From: Terrirhizobium terrae
GTDB taxonomy: Bacteria > Pseudomonadota > Alphaproteobacteria > Rhizobiales > Rhizobiaceae
Length of the DNA stretch: 64,000 bases
Assembly: GCF_030323265.1 (NCBI RefSeq)
Contig: NZ_CP104990.1
Span: forward strand, 1-64,000
Reading direction: 5' to 3'
The notes beneath the pieces are model-generated. The model did no database searches and was not told the origin of the DNA. It saw only the letters and a program-made list of their open reading frames with translations. Positions 10,912-19,540 of this stretch are shown here, piece after piece (the stretch's first letter is position 1; every line of letters begins with the position of its first letter). Both the position numbers and the translations under genes were made by a program.

Positions 10912-11879
10912 CTATCCATGGGCGCGCCGCTTGAAAAGCATGAGAAGGAACAGGATCGCGCCGGTCACGCCCATAACGGTTCCGACCGGGATCTCGTAGG
11001 GGAAGCGGATCAGGCGGCCCAGGATATCGCAGGCAAGCACCAGGATTGCGCCGGTGAAGGCAACGACCGGCAGCGTTGCCCGCATGTTGTCGCCCATCAG
11101 CCGTGATACCAGGTTGGGAACGACCAGACCGACAAAAGGCACGATGCCGATGACCACCACCGTCACCGCCGAGATGACGGAGATGATGACGAGGCCGATT
11201 TGCAGCATGCGTTCATAGTCAATGCCGAGCCCGATGCTGGCTTCTCGGCCGAGTGCCATGATGGTGAGGCGGTCGGCAACCAGCCAAGCGGCGACGACGA
11301 GGCCTGCACCGATCCACAAAGCTCGTAGCGACCACGCAGCACGCCTGAAAAGTCGCCGTTGCTCCAGATCGCGAGGTATTGAAGGAGGTCGGCCTGCCAG
11401 GCGATGAAGGTAGCGGCAGCGCCGAGGACTCCACCGTAGACCAGGCCGAACAGGGGTACGAGAAAGGGTTGCGTCGGCGGCAGCCGATGCGCGGTCATCA
11501 GGAATATGCCGGTACCCAGCAGTGCTGCTGCGCTGGCCGTCAGCGTCTTGAAACCGAGCGATGCAGCAGGCCAGGCGACTGTAACGAGCAGAATGCCGAG
11601 CTCTGCCGATTGCGCGGTCCCGGCAGTGGCCGGCTCGACGAAGCGGTTGCGCGCGATCGCCTGCATGATCAGCCCGGCGATGGCGAGGGCGGCACCTGTC
11701 AGAACGGCAGCCAGCGTGCGTGGCAGACGGCTGATGGCGAGAAGATCGACCCCGCCGGATGCCCGCCAGAGGCCAGCAAGACTGGCCTCGCCGGCACCGA
11801 TCCCGAGGCTGGCTAAAAACAGTATCGCGAGCACGAGGCTCGCGATGACAAGACAGGTCCTGTTGCTGCTGACGATCAT
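10912..11879 (-). CDS. Iron-siderophore ABC transporter permease, FecCD family (FatD/YclN-like, frameshifted)
   Basis: The second FecCD permease, about 322 residues if repaired. The N-terminal half begins MIVSSNRTCLVIASLVLAIL and includes the conserved ARNRFVEPATAGTAQSAELG segment. The C-terminal half (TIMALGREASIGLG, then VPNLVSRLMGDNMR) is in another frame. The break is at the A run 11318-11320; restoring one base reads RGRYELLWIGAG. The start at 11879 overlaps the stop of the binding-protein gene by four bases. Both halves are conserved, so the break is probably a consensus error. Confidence 0.86.
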
Positions 11880-12775
11880 CTGGCCGCGGCGAAAGCCTCC
11901 CGAAGCGTCGTCATGACCCGCTGCGTCGCCTGAATGCCCCCGGCCGCGATATAGAAATCGGCAGCGGGGAGGTAGACGACCTGCCCTTGTCTCCATGCCG
12001 TCGTGCCGGCGACGAGTTCGTTATCGAGTGTGGCGCGGGCACTCTGCTCGCCGGAACCGATCGCGGACGCGCGGTCGACGACCAGAAGCCAGTCCGGATT
12101 GGCCTTGTGGATGAACTCGAAAGAGATCGCCTCGCCATGGGTGGCGGCTTGAACGTCTGCGACAGCGGGTGGCAGGTCCAGCGCCGCGTGCACCCAGCCG
12201 AACCGCGAGCCGGGGCCATAGGCGGTGATCTTGGGACCGTTGGTCATGATGATCAGCGCCTTGCCCTTTCCTTTGGCCGCAGCGCGCGCAGCATCGATCT
12301 CGCCGTCCAATTCGGCGGCGATCTTCCGCGCCCCGGCCTGCTTGCCGAAAAGGGCGCCATAGTCGGCGAGCCGCTGTTTTGCCTGCTCGACGAGATCATC
12401 CCCGTCCATGGTCATGTCGATGGTTGGTGCGACCTGAGCCGCGGAATCGACTTTGGTCGACGACCGCCCGCCAAGGATGATGAGATCGGGTTCGAGCGCG
12501 CTCAGCGCTTCCAGATCGGGCTCGAAAATATCGCCGACGACTTCCGCGCCGGATTTCAGATGGTCGAGCTGCTGCAGATAGAGTTTTTCCGGAACGCCGG
12601 CCGGCTTTATGCCTAGCCGGTCCAGGGTGTCGAGCGCAGCGATATCGAATACCGCGACCTTGGCGGGCTCCGCTGGGACATCGATGGTTCCGCGCGCGGT
12701 GCGGATATCCAGCGCAAGCACCGGGGAGGCGGATGCGAGGAGAAGGACAAGGAATGCGACGGATCGCAGAAGCAT
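11876..12775 (-). CDS. Periplasmic ferric-siderophore-binding protein (FatB/YclQ-like)
   Basis: A 299-residue type-III binding protein. It has a Sec signal peptide (ending SPVLALD), then AVFDIAALDTLDRLGI and LEALSALEPDLIILGGRSS, which are hallmarks of the FatB/CeuE/YclQ group that binds catecholate and mixed catechol-citrate siderophores, including petrobactin. It lies between DUF2218 (one-base overlap, TGATG) and the two permeases. In this locus it should capture the ferric complex passed by the TonB receptor. Ligand identity is inferred from the adjacent biosynthetic genes. Confidence 0.9.
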   Translation of the reverse strand: MLLRSVAFLVLLLASASPVLALDIRTARGTIDVPAEPAKVAVFDIAALDTLDRLGIKPAGVPEKLYLQQLDHLKSGAEVVGDIFEPDLEALSALEPDLIILGGRSSTKVDSAAQVAPTIDMTMDGDDLVEQAKQRLADYGALFGKQAGARKIAAELDGEIDAARAAAKGKGKALIIMTNGPKITAYGPGSRFGWVHAALDLPPAVADVQAATHGEAISFEFIHKANPDWLLVVDRASAIGSGEQSARATLDNELVAGTTAWRQGQVVYLPAADFYIAAGGIQATQRVMTTLREAFAAAR

Positions 12776-13092
12776 CAGATCCCTCCTTCCGCGCTGGCGG
12801 GTTCAGCTAGCCGGCGCCATTCCAGCGGGCCGATCTCTTCGCGAAAGGCGAAGCGGACGAGATGTCGCTCGATCACCGACTGCGTCTCCTGCAGCTGTTC
12901 GTCGTCCGGGGCGATCGTCCGGATGAGAAGCCGACCCTCTTTCGCATCCAGGATGGCGGTCCCGCAGACGAAACGGCATTCGCCGTGATCGTAATCGTAG
13001 GAGACCTCGATCTTGTGGGCGAAATGCTTGCAGAGCTGCGTCAGGTATTTGCCCGCATGCTCGGTCTTCAGGTCTGTCGAGGCTTCGATCAT
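12775..13092 (-). CDS. DUF2218 domain protein in siderophore locus
   Basis: A small 105-residue cytoplasmic protein with the DUF2218 pattern: KTEHAGKYLTQLCKHFAHK, then GECRFVCGTAILD and IERHLVRFAFRE. The family has no established biochemical role but recurs beside siderophore uptake genes, and here it sits between receptor and binding protein. I chose the ATG at 13092; an ATG at 13104 is also possible. It may act on the ferric siderophore or iron after uptake, but this is speculation from position. Confidence 0.8.
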   Translation of the reverse strand: MIEASTDLKTEHAGKYLTQLCKHFAHKIEVSYDYDHGECRFVCGTAILDAKEGRLLIRTIAPDDEQLQETQSVIERHLVRFAFREEIGPLEWRRLAEPASAEGGI

Positions 13093-13148
13093 GTGTGGTC
13101 CCATTTGGGTGCCATCGGATAGTTCCGGTGGCACCTGAGTTTGTTCGA

Positions 13149-15449
13149 TCAGAATGTCGCCTTGGCGGTTATGAGGAAGCTGCGTCCCGGCTCATAGAGC
13201 GGCGTGACGTTGCCGAATTCCTGGCCATAGGTGGCGCGGTCCGAGTAGTTCTCGTCGAAGACGTTCTTCACCTCGGCCCGGAAGGTGAAATGCTTCATCT
13301 GCTCGGGTTTCCATTCAGCGAAGACGTTGACGACTTCATAGGCGGCATAGGGCTCGGTCCCTGCGACTACATGATCGTATTCCGGCGCGATCTCGATGTC
13401 GCCGCCGACCGTCAGGTTCCAGTCCTCGAACGTGTGGGCAGCCGTGATGGTGATGATGTCGCCCACAGGCGAGGCGAGATAGTTGCCGCTGTCGGAATTG
13501 GCTGGAAGGTCGTCGACGTCCACATCGATATGGGCGTATTTGACCTTCACATAGCCGCTTCCCCAATCATAGCCCGCGCCGATCTCGAAGCCTTTGGAGA
13601 CGAGGTCGCGCTCGTGCAATGCGGCCAGGGCACCGGGAAATGGCGCTGGAACTGCTCCGCTATACCGATAGACCGGCGTGCGTGCGTTCTTGATATCGGT
13701 ACGGAAAAGGCCGGCCTCTGCCGTGAAGCCTTCGTAATCCGCCTCCAGCCCGATCATGTAATTATTGGCCGTCACAGGATCGGGGCCGTCGGAGCCATAG
13801 TCCCAGGCAGGATTGATAATGAAGTTCTCCGTCAGCGGCACGCCAGCCCAGACATGCGAGAAGCCGGCCTTGGCGGTGAAGATATCGGTCAGATCATACT
13901 CGGCGGAAATATTGGCCGAGAGGCCGGCATTGGTGAAATCGCTGTCGTCGACGCCGGTGAACCACTGGTGGTCTGCGCGGCCACCGAAGGAAAGTCGCGT
14001 TCTGTCCCAAGGTTCAAGTCTGGCCTGTGCATAGATGCCGACATTGGAAGCCTTTTCCTCGCCCGCATCGAAAGGGTCATCGAGCTTCGCCCTGTCATTA
14101 TAGAAATCGACGCCTGCAACGACGTTGCCGATGTCGAAGGAGAACTTGTTCTCGAACCTGCCGTTGAAGGTCGAGGTCTTGCCAGTGTCGTCATAGAGCC
14201 GGCCCGGAGGTCCGTAGATCGGGATCGTCACCTCGGTCTCGCCATAGGCAAGCATCACCTTCGGATCCCACCAGCCTTCCGGTGTTTCATCCGTATAGGT
14301 GAACACAAAGTTCCGCCGGTCGAGCTTGTAGTCGCGAATGCGTGGCTCCCAGGGACGTGGCGTTTCCACGAAGCCGGAATTTGCGCGGTAGGGGCGGGGT
14401 GCATCGTCGACGACGCGGTCATAGCTGAACTGGAACCGGTCGCCGCTGTCGAACTCATAGCCGATCTTGCCGAGGCCACTCAGGAGATTGGTCTCGGTAC
14501 CTTCAACGACGTCACCATGGCCGTTGTGGAACTCGTTGCCCTTGCCGTAGGTGAAGTAGCCGAGGAAATCGAGGCCCTCATGGCGGCCGTAGGCGGAGAC
14601 GCCGGTGACGGCGGTGTCGCTGTTGAAATTGTAGGTGGAGGTGACGAAGCCGCCGAAGGACCGTCCATCTTCCAGCAGATCGGCGGCGTCCTTGGTCTCA
14701 TAGTTGATGGCACCCGCCAGCGCGCCTGGGCCTGCATCTGCCGGCGCGATGCCGGCATCGACGTCCACCGCCTTCAGGATCGACGGGTCGATCAGGTTCG
14801 TGGCATTGTGGTGAAAGACCTTGTTGTTCTGGCGCGCGCCGTCAATGCTGACGGCAAGGTTGGTTTCCTCGACACCGTGGACATAGACCTTCTGCGACAT
14901 GGGCAGCGAACTGCCGACCTGAATGCCGGCCTCCTCGCGGAAGACATCTGCGATGCTGGTCGGGTTCAGCCGCTCTAGCTGTGCCGAGTCGATGATGGTC
15001 TCGCCGATATCGCCCTGTCCGACCTGCTGCGTCTGCAGCACGATCGGTGCCAGTGTATTGGCGTCGGCGGCGCCCGGCTCGGTGGAAGCGCCCTGGCGGC
15101 CGATCACGGCGGTGCCGTTGGAAATGCTGTAGGAAATGCCGGTACCTTGCAGAAGCTGGCCGAGTGCTGCCTCCGGCGAGAGATTGCCCGAGACACTGCG
15201 GGAGGTGATGCCCTGGGACGTCGAGGCTGCAAGCGTGACCTGCAGGCCCGACTGTCGGCCGAAGGCGTTAAGCGCCGAAGCGAGCGGCTGGGCCGGAATG
15301 TTGAAGCTGCGCTGGGCGGTCTGTGCAAATGCCGCTGGTGTCTGGACCACGGCAATGGCCGTAACTGCGACCGACGCCATCAATTTCAGTGCGAAAGCCC
15401 CGCGACTCGCCGACGTTTTCGCTCGTACCCCATTCCGCAGAAGCGCCAT
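13149..15449 (-). CDS. TonB-dependent siderophore receptor with N-terminal STN signalling domain
   Basis: A 766-residue outer-membrane receptor. A signal peptide (ending TPAAFAQT) is followed by a secretin/TonB short N-terminal (STN) domain (SFNIPAQPLASALNAFGRQS), a plug domain (SIADVFREEAGIQVGSS) and a 22-strand-type barrel. The barrel ends in the TonB-receptor C-terminus (FLITAKATF), with a terminal Phe for Bam insertion. The open frame extends upstream through fecR sequence, so the ATG at 15449, preceded by GGAG, is the real start. The STN domain lets the loaded receptor signal to the FecR/FecI pair encoded just upstream. Barrel text resembles heme/hemoglobin receptors in places, but the siderophore locus argues for a ferric-siderophore ligand. 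Confidence 0.9.
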   Translation of the reverse strand: MALLRNGVRAKTSASRGAFALKLMASVAVTAIAVVQTPAAFAQTAQRSFNIPAQPLASALNAFGRQSGLQVTLAASTSQGITSRSVSGNLSPEAALGQLLQGTGISYSISNGTAVIGRQGASTEPGAADANTLAPIVLQTQQVGQGDIGETIIDSAQLERLNPTSIADVFREEAGIQVGSSLPMSQKVYVHGVEETNLAVSIDGARQNNKVFHHNATNLIDPSILKAVDVDAGIAPADAGPGALAGAINYETKDAADLLEDGRSFGGFVTSTYNFNSDTAVTGVSAYGRHEGLDFLGYFTYGKGNEFHNGHGDVVEGTETNLLSGLGKIGYEFDSGDRFQFSYDRVVDDAPRPYRANSGFVETPRPWEPRIRDYKLDRRNFVFTYTDETPEGWWDPKVMLAYGETEVTIPIYGPPGRLYDDTGKTSTFNGRFENKFSFDIGNVVAGVDFYNDRAKLDDPFDAGEEKASNVGIYAQARLEPWDRTRLSFGGRADHQWFTGVDDSDFTNAGLSANISAEYDLTDIFTAKAGFSHVWAGVPLTENFIINPAWDYGSDGPDPVTANNYMIGLEADYEGFTAEAGLFRTDIKNARTPVYRYSGAVPAPFPGALAALHERDLVSKGFEIGAGYDWGSGYVKVKYAHIDVDVDDLPANSDSGNYLASPVGDIITITAAHTFEDWNLTVGGDIEIAPEYDHVVAGTEPYAAYEVVNVFAEWKPEQMKHFTFRAEVKNVFDENYSDRATYGQEFGNVTPLYEPGRSFLITAKATF

Positions 15450-15524
15450 GCCGCCCCGTCTCCTATACGCCTTTACTGCAAGCCCCCTGCCTGCGTTTAG
15501 GGTAGAGACGACCAGCCTCCGCGC

Positions 15525-15548
15525 ATTTTTCATCGCAATGCGAAAAAT
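15525..15548. promoter_or_regulatory. AT-rich inverted repeat between fecR and receptor gene
   Basis: In the 130-base gap before the receptor gene, ATTTTTC (15525-15531) and GAAAAAT (15542-15548) form an inverted repeat with a 10-base centre. It is the only clear structure in the gap where a FecI-dependent promoter would be expected. It could be an operator or a weak attenuator; no function is shown. Confidence 0.35.
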
Positions 15549-15579
15549 TTTGCGCAAATGCGCCAGATCGGAAATCCGG

Positions 15580-16584
15580 CTAGAAAAGCGTGAGCACCCG
15601 CAGATAGGGCGAGACATGATGGACCTTGCCGCCATAGGGGCTGACCAGGGCTTCAAGCGCGCGGTCGGGGTCGGCGAGATCGTAGAGACCGGTAATGCGT
15701 CGATCACCAAGTTCGACGCTTGCCATCGTGATCCATGACGGATGGTAGCGCTGGAGTTCGGCAATCACCGCCGAAATCGGCACGTCCTGGACGAAAAGCT
15801 TGCGGTCGCGCCAGGAGGCGATCGTGTCGACGTCCACGGTCGAGCGGGACAGCCGTCCGCTCGCCCGGTCGAGCGTCACGATATCGCCCGCGATCATTCT
15901 CACCGTGTCGCCGCTCGCGGCTCTGGAAAGACTGACGATGCCATGCGCAAGTTGCACGGTCTCGATCTCGGGCGTGACGTTCACATCAAAGGCAGTGCCG
16001 AGTACGGTGACATCCAGTTCACCCGTCTTGACGGTGAAGGGACGTGCGGTATCCGGGCGGACGTCGAAATAGGCCTCTCCCGACAGAAGGCGGACCTGGC
16101 GACTGCCTGCGGAGAAATCGACAGCGATGGCGCTTGCTGCGCCCAGGTCGACAGTCGAGCCGTCTGCCAGCGTCACCCGACGGATTTCCGCCGTTGCCGT
16201 CGTGTAATCCGCCTCGATGCGCGTCAGGAAGGTTGGGGCCGCAATAACGGCCACGAGACAGGCTGCAAGTGCCGCGATGCCGATCGCAATCTTTCCTCGG
16301 GTGCTCCAACGACGGCCGGAACGCAGCTCGTGCCTCGCCTGCGGCCTGCGTCTCTCGGCCTGCAGTTCGTGGACATGGCTCTGGTCGAAGACGGGAACCG
16401 TCTCTCCCATGACCTGCCAGGTGCGACAGGCCTTTTTCCAGGCATCCCGGTTTCCGGCGGACTGGCTCATCCATATCCTGAAGGCTGCCTCGTCGCCTTT
16501 CGTGCGGGACGGGTCGTTCAGGCGCAGGAACCAGTCCATCGCCTCTTCAAGCCGTTCTTCACTGATGTGGCCGTGCCGCGTCAA
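15580..16584 (-). CDS. FecR-family anti-sigma / sigma regulator
   Basis: A 334-residue FecR protein. The N-terminal cytoplasmic DUF4880 domain has EEAMDWFLRLNDP and the WxxW-type helix RIWMSQSAGNRDAWKKA. One transmembrane helix follows at about residues 96-116 (IAIGIAALAACLVAVIAAP), then the periplasmic FecR domain (RRVTLADGSTVDLGAASAIA, VLGTAFDV). It relays the signal from the receptor STN domain to the sigma factor encoded directly upstream. The fecI-fecR-receptor order is the standard cell-surface signalling arrangement. Confidence 0.93.
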   Translation of the reverse strand: MTRHGHISEERLEEAMDWFLRLNDPSRTKGDEAAFRIWMSQSAGNRDAWKKACRTWQVMGETVPVFDQSHVHELQAERRRPQARHELRSGRRWSTRGKIAIGIAALAACLVAVIAAPTFLTRIEADYTTATAEIRRVTLADGSTVDLGAASAIAVDFSAGSRQVRLLSGEAYFDVRPDTARPFTVKTGELDVTVLGTAFDVNVTPEIETVQLAHGIVSLSRAASGDTVRMIAGDIVTLDRASGRLSRSTVDVDTIASWRDRKLFVQDVPISAVIAELQRYHPSWITMASVELGDRRITGLYDLADPDRALEALVSPYGGKVHHVSPYLRVLTLF

Positions 16585-16682
16585 ATCATACCCACTTCGG
16601 ATGTCGAAGAATTCTATCCGAGTCCACTCGTCGAAAGTAGAAACGATTATCGCGGGTAAATTTTTCGTCGCGGAAAAGAAGT

Positions 16683-17190
16683 TCAGGCATTTTTTCTATC
16701 GAGCGCGACTGCGATCTTCACCATCGCAGTCCTGACATGCCGATGCGCGGTAGCAACCGATACACCGAGATGCCTTGCTACCGCCTCCAGCGTCTGGCCG
16801 CCGTGACGATGCATCTCGACCGCGATCCTCACATCTTCCGGCAGAGATGCCAGCACCTGTTGGGCTATGCGCACCTCGTCGCAGAACATCGTCGTCTGTT
16901 CGGGCGTATCGGAGGCGCGCGGCACGATCCAGAACGGCGGATCGTCGGACTGCGCACGCTGCTCGATCTTGCGACGTTTGACCATGTCGAGCGAGAGATT
17001 GCGGACGATTCTGATAGAGATAGGCCAGTCCCTGGCGGGCCGTCTCGGTCGGCGGCATGTCCGGCACGAAGCGTAGATAGGCTTCCTGCACGATATCTTC
17101 TGCCGTATCCCGGGATCCCAGGATGCGGGCCGAGTAGCTGATAAGTGCCGCCCGATGGCCCATATAGATATTGTTCGCGTCCAGGCTCAT
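16683..17190 (-). CDS. ECF sigma factor, FecI-like (frameshifted)
   Basis: A roughly 169-residue ECF sigma-70 factor. Region 2 is seen in DTAEDIVQEAYLRF and region 4 in TLEAVARHLGVSVATAHRHV, the helix-turn-helix that reads the -35 element. The frame changes near 17011, inside the helix expected to read LYRIVRNLSLDM; one extra base accounts for it. Conserved region 4 after the break argues for a base-call error. It should direct transcription of the receptor-importer operon when the siderophore is present. A candidate iron-responsive operator lies about 125 bases upstream of the chosen start. Confidence 0.85.
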
Positions 17191-17315
17191 GTCACGGCGG
17201 TCTTGCTGCTTCGTCTGTCGTTCGTGCACGCTGTCTTCCGAGAGGTGGTCGATTGACTGAAGTGGTCGGCCTGAGAGGGTAAACCTCAGGGTGCACTTCC
17301 CTAGCAGCAAAAACT

Positions 17316-17330
17316 TGATTTAGATAGTCA
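17316..17330. promoter_or_regulatory. Candidate RirA iron-responsive operator upstream of fecI
   Basis: TGATTTAGATAGTCA matches the rhizobial iron-responsive (IRO) core TGA-N9-TCA and sits in the 174-base gap between asbF and fecI, in an AT-rich promoter-like stretch. The core is short and would occur by chance about once per 4 kb, so the location is what supports it. Confidence 0.45.
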
Positions 17331-17364
17331 TATTATTCATTCGTTCGTAATGTCGATCGCGACC

Positions 17365-18207
17365 CTAGCGCGCCATGGCCCGCGTCGCTTGCGGTATGGC
17401 ATCGAGATCACGCAGCGTGGCACAATCATTTGCGAGCGTCTGGAAGCAGTCATTGCCGAACCATTCCAGAGACACGTCTCCCGTGGACATCGCAGGGATC
17501 GCCGACACGATCTCGCGGTAATCCACCAGTCCGGAAAACAGCGAGGTCATGCCCGCGCGGCTACCTGCGGCGGCATAGACATTGGCCGGGGCGAAGACTG
17601 GGAGATGGCGGCGATCGGTGATGTTCTTCAGGTGGTAGTGCCTGACGAGCGGCGCGATCTGCCTGTGTAGCTGCACCGCGTCATCGCCAGCTTCCCAGAC
17701 ATGCAGCACGTCGAAATTGATCTTCAGCGCCGGATGGTCGACTTCTTCGATGAGCCGGATCGTCGATGCCGCGTTGTCGGCCAGCGTGTCGGGATGGGTT
17801 TCGACAAGGAGATCTATACCGAAATCGGCCACGGTCGCGGCGACCTCCCGAAGGTCGCCGGCGAGGCGGCGCCGCTCGTCGTCGGTCACCGCATTGCTCG
17901 CCCGGCTACCGGCAAAGGTTCTGATCTTCTTCGCCTTCCAGCGACGGGCAAGGCCGCTGAGCTCGATCGTCTTGCGGCGCAAAGCCTCGCGGTCGCCGTC
18001 GAGCGGAAGATAATCGCTGATCATCGGGACGAAGAGGTCGTAGTCGCGCAGCCAGTCGGCATCCTTGTCGAGCTGGCTCGCAAGGTTGCGGGCATGAGCA
18101 CCCCAGAGCTCGATGCCGTTAAAGCCGTTGCCGCGGGCGAAATTGGCGATTTCCGAAATCGAGATCAGCTGGTGCCGGAAGGTGATGGTGCAAAGGGAAA
18201 TGTTCAT
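17365..18207 (-). CDS. asbF: 3-dehydroshikimate dehydratase, AsbF-like
   Basis: A 280-residue TIM-barrel protein of the AP-endonuclease-2/xylose-isomerase-like superfamily, the same length as Bacillus AsbF. Likely metal ligands are visible: Glu136 (LLVETHPD), Asp166 (INFDVLH), His192 (RHYHLKN) and Glu248 (SLEWFG). AsbF converts 3-dehydroshikimate to 3,4-dihydroxybenzoate, the catechol unit of petrobactin. The start overlaps the stop of the asbD-asbE gene by four bases, so it is the last gene of the biosynthetic operon. By sequence alone it could be a sugar isomerase; the operon with asbA-E makes the dehydratase call strong. Confidence 0.87.
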   Translation of the reverse strand: MNISLCTITFRHQLISISEIANFARGNGFNGIELWGAHARNLASQLDKDADWLRDYDLFVPMISDYLPLDGDREALRRKTIELSGLARRWKAKKIRTFAGSRASNAVTDDERRRLAGDLREVAATVADFGIDLLVETHPDTLADNAASTIRLIEEVDHPALKINFDVLHVWEAGDDAVQLHRQIAPLVRHYHLKNITDRRHLPVFAPANVYAAAGSRAGMTSLFSGLVDYREIVSAIPAMSTGDVSLEWFGNDCFQTLANDCATLRDLDAIPQATRAMAR

Positions 18208-19540
18208 ACGGCAATCCTCCGCATCGGGACCATGGGGGCAGCGCAATGGCGATCGCGCCAGGCATCGAAGACTTCGCCGAGCTTCGCCTTGAGGCGGAAC
18301 TCGATGCTGTCTGCTTCATCCAGAGCGTCGAACACAGCACGGGCCTGTTCGCGATCACCGGTCTGGCCGAGCTTCATGCAGGCGTAGTGCAGGGACTTCA
18401 GCGACTGCACCAGCGCCTCGATCTCTTCGCACCAGCCCTCGAATTCGCCGGCCGGCAGTTTCAGCGCGCGCCAGAAGAAGGCGAAGCCATGTTCATAGGC
18501 ATATTTGCGGATGGTCAGCACCGGTAGCTCGCGAACGGCGAGGACCAGATCCGAAAGCTTCAGGCCATTCCTTCCTCCAGATGCGCGGTGACGATACCGC
18601 GCACTGCGTCAACGATCGGGTTGAGGTCGGCGATGAAGCAGCTCTCGAAGAAGCCGGCGATATCCTCCGGTGCTGGAATGCGCGCCTGCGATATGTCGAA
18701 GACATATCCGCCGCCGACGGTCGGCTGCATGATCGCGTGGATGACCTTTTCCCGTTCCATCCTGCCTTCCCAGCGAAAATCGGGATCGTTGACGAACCAG
18801 ATGTCGGGATCCTCGGTCTCCTCAAGCATCAGATAGTGGGGGAAGGGATCCTGGTTGAACTTGTTCTCCCGCTCCGGCATGTGGAACATGTCCAGCATGA
18901 CCATGACCGAGCCTGTCTCACCACGGGCCTTCACCAGATCGGTCATCACAGCAAGGTTTTCCTCCTTGCTCAGGGCCGGATCATACCACTCCCTGACGGA
19001 CACACCGTAGAGGCGCTCGAACCATGATCGGAACGATTCCTGGGTGATGTCATCGGCATGGTAGCGAAGCTGATGGCGCTCGCTGACGGCGAATTTCGCG
19101 TCCCACACGCCGAAATAAAGAGGGCGCTGGTCGAGGCTCTGCTTCTTCAGTCCGTCGCTGACGCAACTGACAAAGCAATGGACCTTGATGTCGTAATAGG
19201 CCTCGCCATGCACGCCTTCGTCCGTCGTGCCGCCGGTGAGTGGGAAGGACGGGACGGGGAGGGCCGGGGCGGGGAGGGACGGAGCGGCAGGCTTCGGCAG
19301 GTAGAGGCCGACCAGGTCGTCGACCGTCTCGACATCCTGCTTCGCAATTGCCTCTTCCGGCATTGCGAGGCCGAATTCCAGCTCGAGGTTGAGGAAGACC
19401 TGAAGCATCAGAACGGAATCGAGATAGAGATCCTCGTTGAGACGCGCCTTAAGCGCGAAGCCATCCATGTGTGGATGAGCCATGTGCTGGCTCAGCACCG
19501 TCTCGATGGCAGTCAGGATTTCGTCGCGGGTCATCATCAT
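18204..19540 (-). CDS. asbDE: AsbD-AsbE fusion: aryl carrier protein plus petrobactin condensing enzyme (frameshifted)
   Basis: The N-terminal 80 residues are a carrier-protein domain with the phosphopantetheine attachment serine in LYLDSVLMLQ (Ser42). A Pro/Ala linker (PKPAAPSLPAPALPVPS) leads into an AsbE-like domain (HCFVSCVSDGLKKQSLDQRP, then VMVMLDMFHMPERENKFN). AsbE transfers carrier-bound 3,4-dihydroxybenzoate to the polyamine amine. In Bacillus these are separate genes; here they are one. A frame break near 18569 splits off the last 105 residues; one restored A gives EEGNGLKLSDLVLAVRELP. The start at 19540 overlaps asbC by four bases. Confidence 0.85.

Noticed and set aside
13095..14978. 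627-codon plus-strand open frame opposite the TonB receptor gene
   Set aside because: It is antisense to a receptor with clear domains from signal peptide to terminal Phe. The translation has no recognisable domain, and high GC content makes long antisense frames common.
15450..15764. Upstream extension of the TonB receptor frame
   Set aside because: The extra 105 codons overlap fecR on the same strand and precede the signal peptide, which begins at the ATG at 15449.
18204..18521. Independent small gene after asbE
   Set aside because: It starts only at a GTG without a ribosome site, and one restored base joins it smoothly to the AsbE domain.
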